Shown: piece by piece, positions 52,051-61,123 of the stretch
Layout: every line of letters begins with the position of its first letter
Numbering within the stretch: the stretch's first letter is position 1
Assembly: GCF_014161445.1 (NCBI RefSeq)
Contig: NZ_JABBXA010000001.1
Coordinates: forward strand, 434,001-498,000
Source of the DNA: Microbispora sp. H13382
GTDB lineage: Bacteria; Actinomycetota; Actinomycetes; Streptosporangiales; Streptosporangiaceae
Reading direction: 5' to 3'
Length of the DNA stretch: 64,000 nucleotides
Notes under the pieces: model-generated
The model's input: only the letters and a program-made list of their open reading frames with translations
Told to the model about the DNA's origin: nothing
Database searches by the model: none
Made by a program: the position numbers and the translations under genes

Positions 52051-52920
52051 TCACGCATCGGGCGTCACGACGAAGTCCCGGAATCGGACGGCAGGGGCGG
52101 CCAGGGCGTGGTCCGTACGCCACGTGAGGCCGATGGTGCGGCGGGCGGCCTCCGCCGCGATGCGGACGCCGACGGTGCCGGACTGGCCGGCGAAGGGTTC
52201 CGGGACGACGGCCACGCCGAGCCCGGCCGCGACCAGGCCCTCGATGGTCGCGAGGTCCTGGCTCTCGAAGGAGACCGCGGGGGACACCCCGGCGTCGCGC
52301 AGCAGCGCGTCGACCAGGGCCCGGTAGCCGAAGCCGACCGGCGTGGTGACGAGCTCCTCGTCCGCCAGCTCCCGCAGCTCCACCTCCTTGCGGTCGCGTA
52401 GCCGGTGGCTCGGCGGCACGACGAGCACGAGCCGCTCCTCCTGCAGGGGGTGCCAGCCGAAGTCTCCGGACGGGCGTGGGGACACGATCGCGAGATCGGC
52501 CGCCCCCGTGCGCAGGTCCCGCACGATCTCGTGCGCCGGCTCCTGGCGCAACAGGATCCGCATCCGGGGCGCGTACTCGTGGAAGGAGCGCAGCAACCGG
52601 GGGACGAGGGAGGTGGCGATGGAGTCGAGGAAGGCCAGGCGCACCACGCCGGTGTCCGGGTCGAGCAGGCTCCGGAGGTCGGCGAGGAGCTGTTCGTAGC
52701 GCGCGGTGAGGTCGCGCGCGGCCGCCACCACGACTGTCCCGTTGGGCGTCAGGTGCACGCCGTCCGGCGCGCGTTCGAACACCCGGGTGCCGAGCTCGGC
52801 CTCCACCCGGGCGAGGGCGCGGGAGAGCGTCGGCTGGCTGGTGCGGAGGACGGCGGCGGTGTCGGTCACGTGCTGGTGGTCGGCGAGGGCGACCAGCCAG
52901 GACAGGTCCCGGAGCAGCAT
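52051..52920 (-). CDS. LysR family regulator
   Basis: 289 residues from ATG 52920. HTH: MLLRDLSWLVALADHQHVTDTAAVL then SQPTLSRALARVEAELGTRVFER. The effector domain follows with the usual pattern. It is divergent from an MFS gene across a gap with several GCAT elements (ACGCATGACGCATCG, TCGCATTGGACGCAT), fitting LysR control of the transporter. Confidence 0.9.
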   Translation of the reverse strand: MLLRDLSWLVALADHQHVTDTAAVLRTSQPTLSRALARVEAELGTRVFERAPDGVHLTPNGTVVVAAARDLTARYEQLLADLRSLLDPDTGVVRLAFLDSIATSLVPRLLRSFHEYAPRMRILLRQEPAHEIVRDLRTGAADLAIVSPRPSGDFGWHPLQEERLVLVVPPSHRLRDRKEVELRELADEELVTTPVGFGYRALVDALLRDAGVSPAVSFESQDLATIEGLVAAGLGVAVVPEPFAGQSGTVGVRIAAEAARRTIGLTWRTDHALAAPAVRFRDFVVTPDA

Positions 52921-52976
52921 GCCCGCCATCATACGCATGACGCATCGAAACTGGCTCTTCATCGCATTGGACGCAT

Positions 52977-54245
52977 ATGCCCAGGAAGTGCACAGTCGTG
53001 GGGGTGACCGCTGTTCTTGAGACCTCCGCCGTGGAAGGACACCTGCCGGGAACCACCGGCTACCGGCGCGTCGTCGTCGCGCTGTTCGCCGCCGGGGTGG
53101 CGACCTTCGCGCTGCTGTACAGCACGCAGGCGATCCTGCCCGAGCTCGCCGCGCGGTTCGGGGTGTCCACCGCGGAGAGCACGCTGAGCGTGTCGCTCAC
53201 CACGCTCGGGCTCGGCGTCGCGCTGCTGGTGGCCGGCCCCCTGTCCGACGTCGTCGGACGCACCCGGCTGATCCACCTGTCGCTGACGGCGTCCGCCGTC
53301 GTCGCGGCGGCGTGCGCGCTTGCGCCCGGCTGGCCGGCGCTCATGGTCCTGCGGCTGCTCCAGGGCGTCGCGCTGGCCGGGCTCCCCGCCGTCGCCACCG
53401 CCTACCTGCGCGAGGAGCTGCACCCGTCCACGCACGCCCGCGCCGCCGGTCTGTACGTCGGCGGCACGGCGCTCGGCGGGATGGCCGGCCGCCTCCTGAC
53501 CGGCGGGGTCGCCCAGGCCGTCGGCTGGCGCTGGGCCCTGGCCGCGGCCGCCGCCCTCGGCCTCCTGTGCGCCCTGACCGTACGTGTGCTGCTTCCGGCC
53601 TCCCGGCGCTTCGTCGCGGCCCCGGCGGGCGTCCGCGCACTCCTGCGGGGGAGCCTGCGCGCGCTGTCGGACCGCGGACTGCTGGCGTTGTACGGCATCG
53701 GCGGCTGCTCGATGGGGGCCCTGGTCGCGGTGTTCAACACCCTGGGCTTCCGGCTCGCGGACGCGCCGTTCCACCTCGGTCTCGGCGCCGCCGGCCTGAT
53801 GTTCCTCGTCTATCCCGTCGGCTCCGTCAGCTCCGCGGTCTTCGGCCGGCTGGCCGACGCCCGCGGACGCCGGACCGTGACGCCGCTGGGCTGCCTTCTG
53901 GCCGTCGCCGGCGCCCTGGTCACGCTGTCGTCCTCGCTGCCGGTGGTGGTCGTCGGCCTCGCGCTCCTGACCGCGGGCTTCTTCGCCGTCCATGGAGTGG
54001 CCAGCGGATGGGTCCCGGCCCGGGCGTACGCGGGCGGGGTGTCCACGGGACAGGCCGCGTCGCTCTACCTGTTCACCTACTACCTGGGGTCCTCCGTCTT
54101 CGGCAGCCTCGCGGGCCGCGCCTGGACGGACGCCGGGTGGCCGGGCGTCGTCGCCCTCGCCGTGCTCCTGCTCACCGCCACCGGCGCTCTCACGCTCCTG
54201 CTGCGCAGGACCCCCGCCCTCCCGCCGTATGGCACAGCACGGTGA
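52977..54245 (+). CDS. MFS transporter controlled by divergent LysR
   Basis: 422 residues (or about 413 from GTG 53004, which is preceded by GTGGGG). 12 helices; motif A GPLSDVVGRTRLIHLS; N-terminal segment ALLYSTQAILPELAARFGVS and GVSTGQAASLYLFTYYLGSSVFG match the YnfM/CynX-like arabinose/chloramphenicol-type exporter group. The LysR-MFS divergent arrangement is common for this family. Substrate unknown. Confidence 0.87.
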   Translation: MPRKCTVVGVTAVLETSAVEGHLPGTTGYRRVVVALFAAGVATFALLYSTQAILPELAARFGVSTAESTLSVSLTTLGLGVALLVAGPLSDVVGRTRLIHLSLTASAVVAAACALAPGWPALMVLRLLQGVALAGLPAVATAYLREELHPSTHARAAGLYVGGTALGGMAGRLLTGGVAQAVGWRWALAAAAALGLLCALTVRVLLPASRRFVAAPAGVRALLRGSLRALSDRGLLALYGIGGCSMGALVAVFNTLGFRLADAPFHLGLGAAGLMFLVYPVGSVSSAVFGRLADARGRRTVTPLGCLLAVAGALVTLSSSLPVVVVGLALLTAGFFAVHGVASGWVPARAYAGGVSTGQAASLYLFTYYLGSSVFGSLAGRAWTDAGWPGVVALAVLLLTATGALTLLLRRTPALPPYGTAR

Positions 54246-54329
54246 ACGTACGCGTACGGCTGCGGTAGACATCCCAGGCACGACGGCGTGAATTCAGCCG
54301 CCGATCGTCTCTGTGAGAGATTTCCGCTC

Positions 54330-55058
54330 ATGAGCATGAGGGTGCGGCCGCATGTCGCCCGGGTCCTGGCACGGACCCACACCGTTCTGATCCCGCTCGA
54401 CGGGACGCTTTGTGATTTCTTCCGCGGTGTGGACACGGCGGCGATCGCGAACGGGATCTACGAGATGCTCTTCTCGGCAGGGCACAGGATGTCGGTCCTG
54501 ACTGCCATCGAGCCCGACCCTCTCGCCAAGATGGGCTATGCCTACAGCGTCGGCCCTAACTACGGCGCGCAGGCTGAGGAGATGGTGAGGGAGGCCGAGC
54601 TGGCGGCGGCCACGACGGCCGTGCCCGCATCGGGAGCGCAGGAGGTGTTGCAGGCCTGCCGGGCCAGTGGCAGGCGCGTCGTCGTGGTCGGCGACACCTG
54701 CTCCGCCGCTATAGAGGCATACCTCGACCTGCACGGCCTACGCCACCTGGCGGAGGCGGTCGTCGGGCGTGAACAACGGCCGGCGTTGTCGGAATGGCCG
54801 GGGGTCGACCTCGTGCGGCAGGCGGTGAAGGCGCTGGGAGCGGAACCGTCCGGCTGCACCCTGGTCAGCATGTCCGTCCTGGGAATGTGGGTGGCGGCAG
54901 AAGTCGGCATCCGGGCGATCGGTGTGGTGAGCAGGAACGGCAGCCGCAAACATCTCGCCGGCATCGGCGGTTCGGTCGTCGTCTCCACGCTTCCCGAACT
55001 CGCTGGTGCTCTCACCACCGTCCCGGTGATGGGCTCCCACGCGTCCCGCAGTGGGTGA
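54330..55058 (+). CDS. HAD-like protein lacking catalytic acids
   Basis: 242 residues, ATG 54330 with GAGAG upstream. The fold order is HAD-like: strand 1 TVLIPLDGTLCDFF, cap region, motif II position VVVVGDTCSAAIEAYL, and motif IV position CTLVSMSVLGMWVAAEVGIRAIG. The first Asp of the DxDG(T/P) motif is Pro (PLDGT) and the motif IV acids are absent (VSMSVLG instead of GDS...D). It is therefore probably not a phosphatase; a binding or regulatory role is possible. The neighbouring genes are unusual. Confidence 0.65.
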   Translation: MSMRVRPHVARVLARTHTVLIPLDGTLCDFFRGVDTAAIANGIYEMLFSAGHRMSVLTAIEPDPLAKMGYAYSVGPNYGAQAEEMVREAELAAATTAVPASGAQEVLQACRASGRRVVVVGDTCSAAIEAYLDLHGLRHLAEAVVGREQRPALSEWPGVDLVRQAVKALGAEPSGCTLVSMSVLGMWVAAEVGIRAIGVVSRNGSRKHLAGIGGSVVVSTLPELAGALTTVPVMGSHASRSG

Positions 55059-55064
55059 ACAGGG

Positions 55065-55079
55065 CCGCGGTGACCGCGG
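55065..55079. terminator. Small hairpin CCGCGG-TGA-CCGCGG
   Basis: Perfect 6 bp arms 6 bp past the HAD-like gene's stop; GGGCC/GGCCC outside can extend it. Confidence 0.4.
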
Positions 55080-55203
55080 TCAGACGCAGGCCCTCCAGGG
55101 CGGACAGATCATCACCTCACCGCCCAGGGCCGAGGCTCGCACTTCAACCGGGTCACCACTCCACGATCGATCTTGTCGGTGGCGGTGTCTACGCTCTGCG
55201 CCC

Positions 55204-55743
55204 ATGAGTGACGATCAGCAGCGGACCGTACGCCTGCAGGTGGAAGTGGAGGACTGCGGTGTCGCCTACCTGGCGGACGATGAATTCAGCGAAGATGTGG
55301 AAACGCCGGCCCAGTCCGCTCGGATCATCGAGGTCGAGAAGGGCTTTGCCACCCTGCACATCACCCACCAGTGGGGACCGGCCAATTTCACGGTGACGGT
55401 CGCCGACCGGGATCCGGGGGCAGACCGGGAGGGTTATGAGGACATCGTGGAAGTCAGCTACGTGTCCGGGTCGGGCCGATTGGAGATGACGGGGTTCAGC
55501 TTCGGCGAGAGTGTCATGTGCCCCCTGCCCGCTCTCCCGGCAGGGCCGGGGGCCTATCGCATCCGGTACCACGTCAAGGGCATGGACACCGAGGGCACAG
55601 AGGACGCCGTCGACGACCACTACCTCCAGATCTGGCCCGCGCCCATCGGGGATCCCGTCGTCGTCAAGGCCACGACCCAAGCATTTGAGTACTTTCTCGA
55701 TCCGGAGAAGTACGAGCGGAGCCACGGGGAAAACGCCCGCTGA
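55204..55743 (+). CDS. Hypothetical protein, immunity-protein-like
   Basis: 179 residues, ATG 55204. Rich in beta-strand character (RLQVEVEDCGVAYLAD, ATLHITHQWGPANFTVTVADRD) and acidic. The ending DDHYLQIWPAPIGDPVVVKATTQAFEYFLDP is like small actinobacterial proteins resembling immunity or nuclease-inhibitor families, but the match is by impression only. Its GC content is lower than in the neighbours. No toxin gene was identified beside it. Confidence 0.6.
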   Translation: MSDDQQRTVRLQVEVEDCGVAYLADDEFSEDVETPAQSARIIEVEKGFATLHITHQWGPANFTVTVADRDPGADREGYEDIVEVSYVSGSGRLEMTGFSFGESVMCPLPALPAGPGAYRIRYHVKGMDTEGTEDAVDDHYLQIWPAPIGDPVVVKATTQAFEYFLDPEKYERSHGENAR

Positions 55744-55884
55744 ATCATCGACCCGCAGATGGGCGGTCGGAGGAAATCCGGGCTCTGCGAGAAACGACTC
55801 GTGCTCGCCTCCGCAAATGCTACGCTGCCGCACCATTGAAGATCGTTATATCCGATTTCCGGCTCTTATCGAAGGCATGTATTG

Positions 55885-56865
55885 ATGCGCCGATTACCAG
55901 TTCTCTTATCCGCCGTACTTGTCGGTCCGGCGGTGACGCTCTCCGTCCCGGCCGTGGCCGAAGCCGCCGTTCCCGATGTGGTCCGAGCCGTGCAGAACCA
56001 GCTCGCCAAGGGCGCGAGCGTCAGGTTCACCCAGTACGGAGGCGCTTTTCTCGGGGCCAGGAGCAAATATGACGGTCACCAGTCCAATCCGTACCGCTTC
56101 AATGTGCTGCAGAACGGAACGCTGCTTCTCGGCAGGCGTGGCGTCGCCGCGGCGGGCATCACGCGCCAGGTGCAGTTCGGCCGCTATGATCTCCCGCTGG
56201 CCAAGGAACGTGCCGCCGAAGGCGATCTGGTCTCGCAGAGCCTGATCGCGCAGACTCAGTCGCATCGCTGGGTCAATACGGATGGCCGGTTCTACAGCAC
56301 CGGGCGCCTGTGGACCGCGGGCCTGCCCAAGGGAAAGACCTGGGCGGCGCGCGGCAAGCGCAGCGCCGGAGCCACGGCCTTCGGCGACCAGGTCGTCAAC
56401 ATCTTCGAGATCGCGACGCTCAAGGCACTGATCGCCCACGCGGACAGGCGCAAGTTCAACCTGCCGAATCCCGCCGGCAAAACCCCGGACCTCAAGGTGA
56501 CCGGCTTCTACGACGGCACCATCACGTTCGCCGAGCTCTACCGGCTCTCACCCACGTTCCGCGAGGTGGCGGGGAAAGGACCCGACCCTGCTTACGCGAA
56601 TCTGGTCCTGAGGTGGAGCGTCGCCTTCGACAGGCGGGGTCTCCCCTTCATGGTCACCTCAAGCTGGACCACCCAGGGACAGAGAAAGCCCTTCAGCAGG
56701 AGCGGCGTCAGAACCGATATCCAGTCCTGGGGCGCGGCCGCGACCATAACGGCACCCAGACCGTCTCAAGCCGGTGTCGTCCGCGCTCCCGCCGGCGGCC
56801 TTCCCGAATTCGACGACATGGTGGAAATCATCAGAGAGGACGCTCGGCCGACCTTCAAACAGTGA
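55885..56865 (+). CDS. Secreted protein of unknown function
   Basis: 326 residues. Signal peptide LPVLLSAVLVGPAVTLSVPAV with cleavage near AEA-AV. The mature part has repeated strand-like segments (ASVRFTQYGGAFLGARSKYDG, TGFYDGTITFAELYRL, LVLRWSVAFDRRGLPFMVTSSW) suggesting a LolA/LppX-like lipid-carrier or related beta fold; this is a guess from pattern. ATG 55885 is chosen over an adjacent TTG. No Cys at the cleavage site, so not a lipoprotein. Confidence 0.65.
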   Translation: MRRLPVLLSAVLVGPAVTLSVPAVAEAAVPDVVRAVQNQLAKGASVRFTQYGGAFLGARSKYDGHQSNPYRFNVLQNGTLLLGRRGVAAAGITRQVQFGRYDLPLAKERAAEGDLVSQSLIAQTQSHRWVNTDGRFYSTGRLWTAGLPKGKTWAARGKRSAGATAFGDQVVNIFEIATLKALIAHADRRKFNLPNPAGKTPDLKVTGFYDGTITFAELYRLSPTFREVAGKGPDPAYANLVLRWSVAFDRRGLPFMVTSSWTTQGQRKPFSRSGVRTDIQSWGAAATITAPRPSQAGVVRAPAGGLPEFDDMVEIIREDARPTFKQ

Positions 56866-57194
56866 GACAGGGGAGCAGACCAGGCCGTCCTGAAGCGCTC
56901 GCGAACGGCGACGGCGGCACGCCGGCCGGTCCCGCGGCCACCGTCCGGCTCGAACCGGCGCCGTGGGCGCCCGCGCCGAGCATGCCGGCTACCGCTTCTG
57001 AACACGGTACCGCCGCAGCAGTGCCGTGATCTTCTCGCCGTTCGTATGACGTCGGGGGAGGAACGCATGCGAAAGGCCATCGACCGTGCCTTCGGTGCGG
57101 CGCCGGTCGATGGCCATCCTGCGGACGTGAGTGCCCTGGATGTGCCCTGAGCGGGGTCCGTACGGTCTCCCGCCCAGGTCAACAGGTCAGCGGA
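56866..57194. other. 329 bp gap between secreted-protein gene and glnA
   Basis: No gene recognised. It contains a perfect inverted repeat GGCCATCGACC (57075-57085) / GGTCGATGGCC (57105-57115) that probably serves as the transcription terminator for one or both convergent genes. A 27-codon frame with GGGGAGG before its ATG (57067-57150) overlaps the repeat and is not called as a gene. Confidence 0.6.
57075..57115. terminator. Inverted repeat between convergent genes, glnA terminator
   Basis: 11 bp perfect arms with a 19 nt loop that can form a smaller GTGCC/GGTGC hairpin, 80 bp past the glnA stop. Confidence 0.55.
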
Positions 57195-58619
57195 TCACAC
57201 GTCGTAGTAGAGCTCGAACTCGTGCGGGTGCGGGCGGAGACGGATCGGGTCGACCTCGTTCTCGCGCTTGTAGGCGATCCAGGTCTCGATGAGGTCCGGC
57301 GTGAACACGCCGCCCTCGAGCAGGTAGTCGTGGTCGGCCTCGAGGGCGTCGAGCACCTTCTCCAGCGAGCCCGGCACCTGCGGGATGTTGCGGGCCTCCT
57401 CCGGCGGCAGCTCGTACAGGTCCTTGTCGACCGGCTCCGGCGGCTCGATCTTGTTGCGGATGCCGTCGATGCCGGCCATGAGCATGGCGGCGAAGGCGAA
57501 GTACGGGTTGCAGGACGGGTCCGGCACGCGGAACTCGATGCGCTTGGCCTTCGGGTTCGAGCCCGTGATCGGGATGCGGACGCAGGCCGAGCGGTTGCGC
57601 TGGGAGTAGACCAGGTTGACCGGGGCCTCGTAGCCGGGCACCAGGCGGTGGTAGGAGTTCACCGTCGGGTTGGTGAAGGCCAGCAGCGACGGGGCGTGCT
57701 TGAGCAGGCCGCCGATGTAGTAGCGGGCGATGTCCGACAGACCGGCGTAGCCGACCTCGTCGTAGAACAGCGGCTCGCCGTCCTTCCAGAGCGACTGGTG
57801 GCAGTGCATGCCGGAGCCGTTGTCACCGAAGATCGGCTTGGGCATGAACGTGACCGTACGGCCCGCCTGGATGGCCGTGCTCTTGATGATGTACTTGTAC
57901 AGCATCAGCTTGTCGGCCGTCTGGAGCAGCGTGCCGAACCGGAAGTCGATCTCGGCCTGGCCGGCGGTGCCCACCTCGTGGTGCTGCATCTCGGTCTCGA
58001 TGCCGGCCTCGATGAGGTTGCGGACCATCTGCGAGCGCAGGTCGGTGAAGTGGTCCATCGGCGGGACCGGGAAGTAGCCGCCCTTGTAACGGGGCTTGTA
58101 TCCCAGGTTGCCGCCCTCGGAGGCCTTGCCGGTGTTCCAGGCGCCCTCGATGGAGTCGATGTAGTAGTAGCCGGCGTTGGCGCGCGTCTCGAAGCGGACG
58201 TCGTCGAAGATGTAGAACTCGGCCTCGGGGCCGAAGAACACGGTGTCCGCGATGCCGGTGCCCTTGAGGTACTCCTCGGCCTTGCGGGCGACGTTGCGCG
58301 GGTCGCGGCTGTAGGCTTCGCCGGTCAGCGGGTCGTGCACGAAGAAGTTGATGTTCAGCGTCTTGTGCTGGCGGAACGGGTCGAGCACGGCCGTCGTCGG
58401 GTCGGGCAGCAGGAGCATGTCCGACTCGTGGATGGCCTGGAACCCGCGGATCGACGAGCCGTCGAACATGAGGCCGTCGGTGAAGACGTTCGGGCCGAAG
58501 TTCTCGGACGGGAAGGTGAAGTGGTGCGTCGTCCCCGGCAGGTCCGTGAACCTGACGTCGACGAACTGCACACCCTCGTCCCGGATGAACTTGAGGACGT
58601 CATCGGCGGAGTTGAACAC
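57195..58619 (-). CDS. glnA: Glutamine synthetase type I
   Basis: 474 residues; makes glutamine from glutamate and ammonia. GTG 58619 is chosen: GGGAGGTT lies 7 nt upstream and the product starts [24 protein letters not shown] as in other actinobacterial GlnA. Catalytic motifs: [57 protein letters not shown]. The adenylylation Tyr is in NLVYSQRN, matching the presence of glnE. Two GlnR boxes lie 50-90 bp upstream. Confidence 0.97.
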   Translation of the reverse strand: MFNSADDVLKFIRDEGVQFVDVRFTDLPGTTHHFTFPSENFGPNVFTDGLMFDGSSIRGFQAIHESDMLLLPDPTTAVLDPFRQHKTLNINFFVHDPLTGEAYSRDPRNVARKAEEYLKGTGIADTVFFGPEAEFYIFDDVRFETRANAGYYYIDSIEGAWNTGKASEGGNLGYKPRYKGGYFPVPPMDHFTDLRSQMVRNLIEAGIETEMQHHEVGTAGQAEIDFRFGTLLQTADKLMLYKYIIKSTAIQAGRTVTFMPKPIFGDNGSGMHCHQSLWKDGEPLFYDEVGYAGLSDIARYYIGGLLKHAPSLLAFTNPTVNSYHRLVPGYEAPVNLVYSQRNRSACVRIPITGSNPKAKRIEFRVPDPSCNPYFAFAAMLMAGIDGIRNKIEPPEPVDKDLYELPPEEARNIPQVPGSLEKVLDALEADHDYLLEGGVFTPDLIETWIAYKRENEVDPIRLRPHPHEFELYYDV

Positions 58620-58670
58620 TCTCGAACCTCCCAGGGGCATGGGCTAGCAACCCGAAAGTAGGCCGGTGCC

Positions 58671-58708
58671 GTTTCCGCCCCGTGTCTCGACTGTTTCGCG
58701 CGTGTTAA
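58671..58708 (-). promoter_or_regulatory. Paired GlnR boxes upstream of glnA
   Basis: On the minus strand, TTAAC-ACGCGC-GAAAC (58708-58693) and GACAC-GGGGCG-GAAAC (58686-58671). Both fit gTnAc-N6-GaAAc with one mismatch each, and the GAAAC halves are exactly 22 bp apart, the spacing known for GlnR-controlled promoters. Confidence 0.75.
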
Positions 58709-58788
58709 GGGAAAGCGCTACCCGGGCGGTCGCGGCGATAACGTCGGCCCGCCGTTCCCCGGTCTCCATCGTACGGCTTTCTCGCAGG

Positions 58789-59835
58789 TCAGGTGCCCAA
58801 CGCGGCCGGACAGCGCGGCCCCCCGGAAACGCCGGAGACGCCGGAGGCCCGGTCGTAGGGATCGACGGGCTCGCCGGACGGCCGCGCTTTCTGGGGATCC
58901 CCGGGAAATCGCGGATGAACGAAACCGTCGTCCGCGTCGCAATTGGCGCCGAAGAGGGCCGAATCGTCCTTGGCCAGCCAGACGACCAGCCTGCCGTCCT
59001 CCCGGTACGCGGAGAACTCGCTCCTGTGGTGCTCGACGACCCTCGCCACGACCAGGGGCGTGCCGGGCCGGCTGACCGGGTGGACGAACAGGTAGTCCGC
59101 CGTGATCGTGACGCCTCCGCCGGCCCTCTTGGCGATCGTCGTCTCGCCGGAGACCTTCACGACGTCTCCCACCGGCTCGGCCGTGCCCGGGGCGAGGCTG
59201 AACAGCCAGGACCGGGTGCCGGTGGGGCCGCCGTCGTCGAGGCGGCGCAGGAACGCCTCGCGCTGCCGGTGATGCAGCAGGCCGGCGAACGCCACCGGGA
59301 GCTCGCCCCGCACCGTGGCCGGGTCGAGGTGCGCGGCCGACAGCAGCCGCCGTACGCGCAGCAGGGCCTGGCCGACCTCCTCCTCGGTGAGCCCGCCGAG
59401 CGCCCGCGCGGCGGGCATGACCAGTCCCTGCTCGCCGTCGGCGTACCCGGTGGCGGGGGTGCCGGCGAAGGGACCGGCGGACGGCGCCGGGACGGGCCCG
59501 TGGTCGAACAGGCCCTCCTCGCCGTCCGGGATGGGCGTGAGCACGGGCCCGGGCCGGGCGACCACCGGGCCGGAGACGACCACGTCCTCGCCGCCGGCGG
59601 CGGACGGGCGGACGACGCCGAACTTCTCCAGGACGTCGGGCCGCAGGACGACGACGAGTCCCAGAAGCACGACCAGGCCCGCGATCGCCGCCAGTGCGGC
59701 CGGGCGACGCCGCCGTGCCGGCGAGAACGAGGCCGTCCCGGCCGCGGCGGTCATCCGCCGGATCTCGTCCTGGTCGAACTGCGAGACCAGCGCCTCGAAG
59801 CGCGCGTCGATGTCATCGGGGTCCGCCGGCCGCAC
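58789..59835 (-). CDS. Membrane-anchored protein of the CU044_5270 type
   Basis: 348 residues from GTG 59835, which follows GGAGGG; a TTG 12 nt upstream is unlikely. Cytoplasmic N-terminus (about 1-45), a basic stretch ARRRRPAA, a single helix LAAIAGLVVLLGLVVVL, then a large extracytoplasmic part with VSGETTIAKRAGGGVTITADYLFVHPV and VARVVEHHR. Such genes are often next to sigma factors in actinobacteria, but none is here. Function unknown. Confidence 0.75.
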   Translation of the reverse strand: MRPADPDDIDARFEALVSQFDQDEIRRMTAAAGTASFSPARRRRPAALAAIAGLVVLLGLVVVLRPDVLEKFGVVRPSAAGGEDVVVSGPVVARPGPVLTPIPDGEEGLFDHGPVPAPSAGPFAGTPATGYADGEQGLVMPAARALGGLTEEEVGQALLRVRRLLSAAHLDPATVRGELPVAFAGLLHHRQREAFLRRLDDGGPTGTRSWLFSLAPGTAEPVGDVVKVSGETTIAKRAGGGVTITADYLFVHPVSRPGTPLVVARVVEHHRSEFSAYREDGRLVVWLAKDDSALFGANCDADDGFVHPRFPGDPQKARPSGEPVDPYDRASGVSGVSGGPRCPAALGT

Positions 59836-59964
59836 GGTTCCCTCCAAAACGCTCAGGTCGGAAGCGACTCACCATACCGGGATTTCATGCGATGGCCTGC
59901 CCATGATCTCCGGCTTCGTGGCCGGACGCCAGACCGGTGACCCTCCCCGATACGCTGGGAAACC

Positions 59965-60426
59965 ATGAGTGACCGGCAGCCGCGTTGGACGCAGACCTGG
60001 ATCGGGGGCCCGCGGGCCGCCGGGGCGGACCTGGGCTACCCGGGGGAGCGCCTCGGCCTGCCGGAGCAGGGTCCCGGGGCGGTCGCCGGGTGGGGACGCA
60101 GGATCGGCGCGGTCCTCGTCGACTGGCTGGTGTGCACCTGGGCCATCGCCGGTGGCCTGCTGCGCGTCCAGGGCAACGACATCGGCGCGGTCGGCCTCGG
60201 GGTCTTCGCCGCGGAGTACGTCCTTCTCGTCGGCACGGTCGGCATGACGCTGGGGATGCGCCTGTTCGGCATCCGCGTGGCCGGGCTCGACGGCGGGCGG
60301 CCGCGCTTCCTCGGCGTGCTGGTCCGCACGCTGCTGCTGTGCCTCGCCGTGCCCGCCCTCATCTGGGACCGTGACCGGCGCGGCCTGCACGACCGCGCGG
60401 CCGGAACGGTCGTGGTCAACCTCTGA
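59965..60426 (+). CDS. RDD family membrane protein
   Basis: 153 residues. The RDD signature appears as GWGRRIGAVLVDWLVCTW, followed by helices and the ending DRDRRGLHDRAAGTVVVNL. RDD genes commonly neighbour glnA in actinobacteria. The 3' end, including the stop codon, is part of a 19 bp tandem duplication. Confidence 0.88.
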   Translation: MSDRQPRWTQTWIGGPRAAGADLGYPGERLGLPEQGPGAVAGWGRRIGAVLVDWLVCTWAIAGGLLRVQGNDIGAVGLGVFAAEYVLLVGTVGMTLGMRLFGIRVAGLDGGRPRFLGVLVRTLLLCLAVPALIWDRDRRGLHDRAAGTVVVNL

Positions 60427-60447
60427 CGTCGTGGTCAACCTCTGACA
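60410..60447. repeat. 19 bp tandem duplication over the RDD stop codon
   Basis: TCGTGGTCAACCTCTGACG is followed directly by TCGTGGTCAACCTCTGACA. The first copy holds the real stop; the second lies in the spacer before the convergent response regulator gene. Confidence 0.9.
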
Positions 60448-60463
60448 CCGCGGGGAACCTCGG

Positions 60464-61120
60464 TCAGGGTTCGACGAGGCCGGCGCGGATGGCGTAACGG
60501 GTCAGTTCGAGCCGGTCGCGCATGCCGAGCTTCTGCAGGATGTTCGCGCGGTGCCTGTCCACGGTCTTCACGCTGATGAAGAGCGTCTCCGCGATCTCCT
60601 TGGCCGAGTTGCCCTCGGCGATGAGCTTGACGATCTCCTCCTCCCGGGGCGTCAGGATGCTGTCCGGCATGCGGTCGCCCTGCCGGGCGCGCTGGAGGTA
60701 GTCGCGGATGAGGGCGGTGACCGCACCCGGGTAGAGGAAGGGCTCCCCGCGCATCGCCGCCCGGCAGGCCTCCAGGAGGTCCTGGTCGGCGACCGACTTG
60801 AGCACGTAGCCCGAGGCGCCGGCCTTGAGCGCCTCGAAGAAGTACTGCTCGTTGTCGTACATCGACAGGATCAGTATCCGGATGTGGGGCGCGAGTCGTG
60901 AGATCTCGCGCGCCGCCTGGATTCCGGTCATCCGGGGCATCGCGATGTCGAGGATGGCGAGGTCGATCTCCTCCGATCGGGCGGCCTCGACCGCCTCGGC
61001 GCCGTCGGCGGCCTCGGCGACCACCGTGAGATCGGGCTCCGCGTCGAGGATCAGCCGCAGTCCACGCCGGACCAGCGCGTGGTCGTCGGCCAGCAGGATG
61101 CGGGTTCTGGGGCTTCCCAC
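60464..61120 (-). CDS. NarL/FixJ-type response regulator
   Basis: 218 residues from GTG 61120. Receiver: LADDHALVRRGLRLILDAEP, phosphoacceptor Asp in AILDIAMPRMTG, Thr/Ser switch and Lys in YVLKSV. C-terminal LuxR HTH LTPREEEIVKLIAEGNSAKEIAETLFISVKTVDRHRANILQKLGM. Starts 3 bp after the kinase stop; a standard two-component operon. Confidence 0.95.
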   Translation of the reverse strand: MGSPRTRILLADDHALVRRGLRLILDAEPDLTVVAEAADGAEAVEAARSEEIDLAILDIAMPRMTGIQAAREISRLAPHIRILILSMYDNEQYFFEALKAGASGYVLKSVADQDLLEACRAAMRGEPFLYPGAVTALIRDYLQRARQGDRMPDSILTPREEEIVKLIAEGNSAKEIAETLFISVKTVDRHRANILQKLGMRDRLELTRYAIRAGLVEP

Positions 61121-61123
61121 GGA

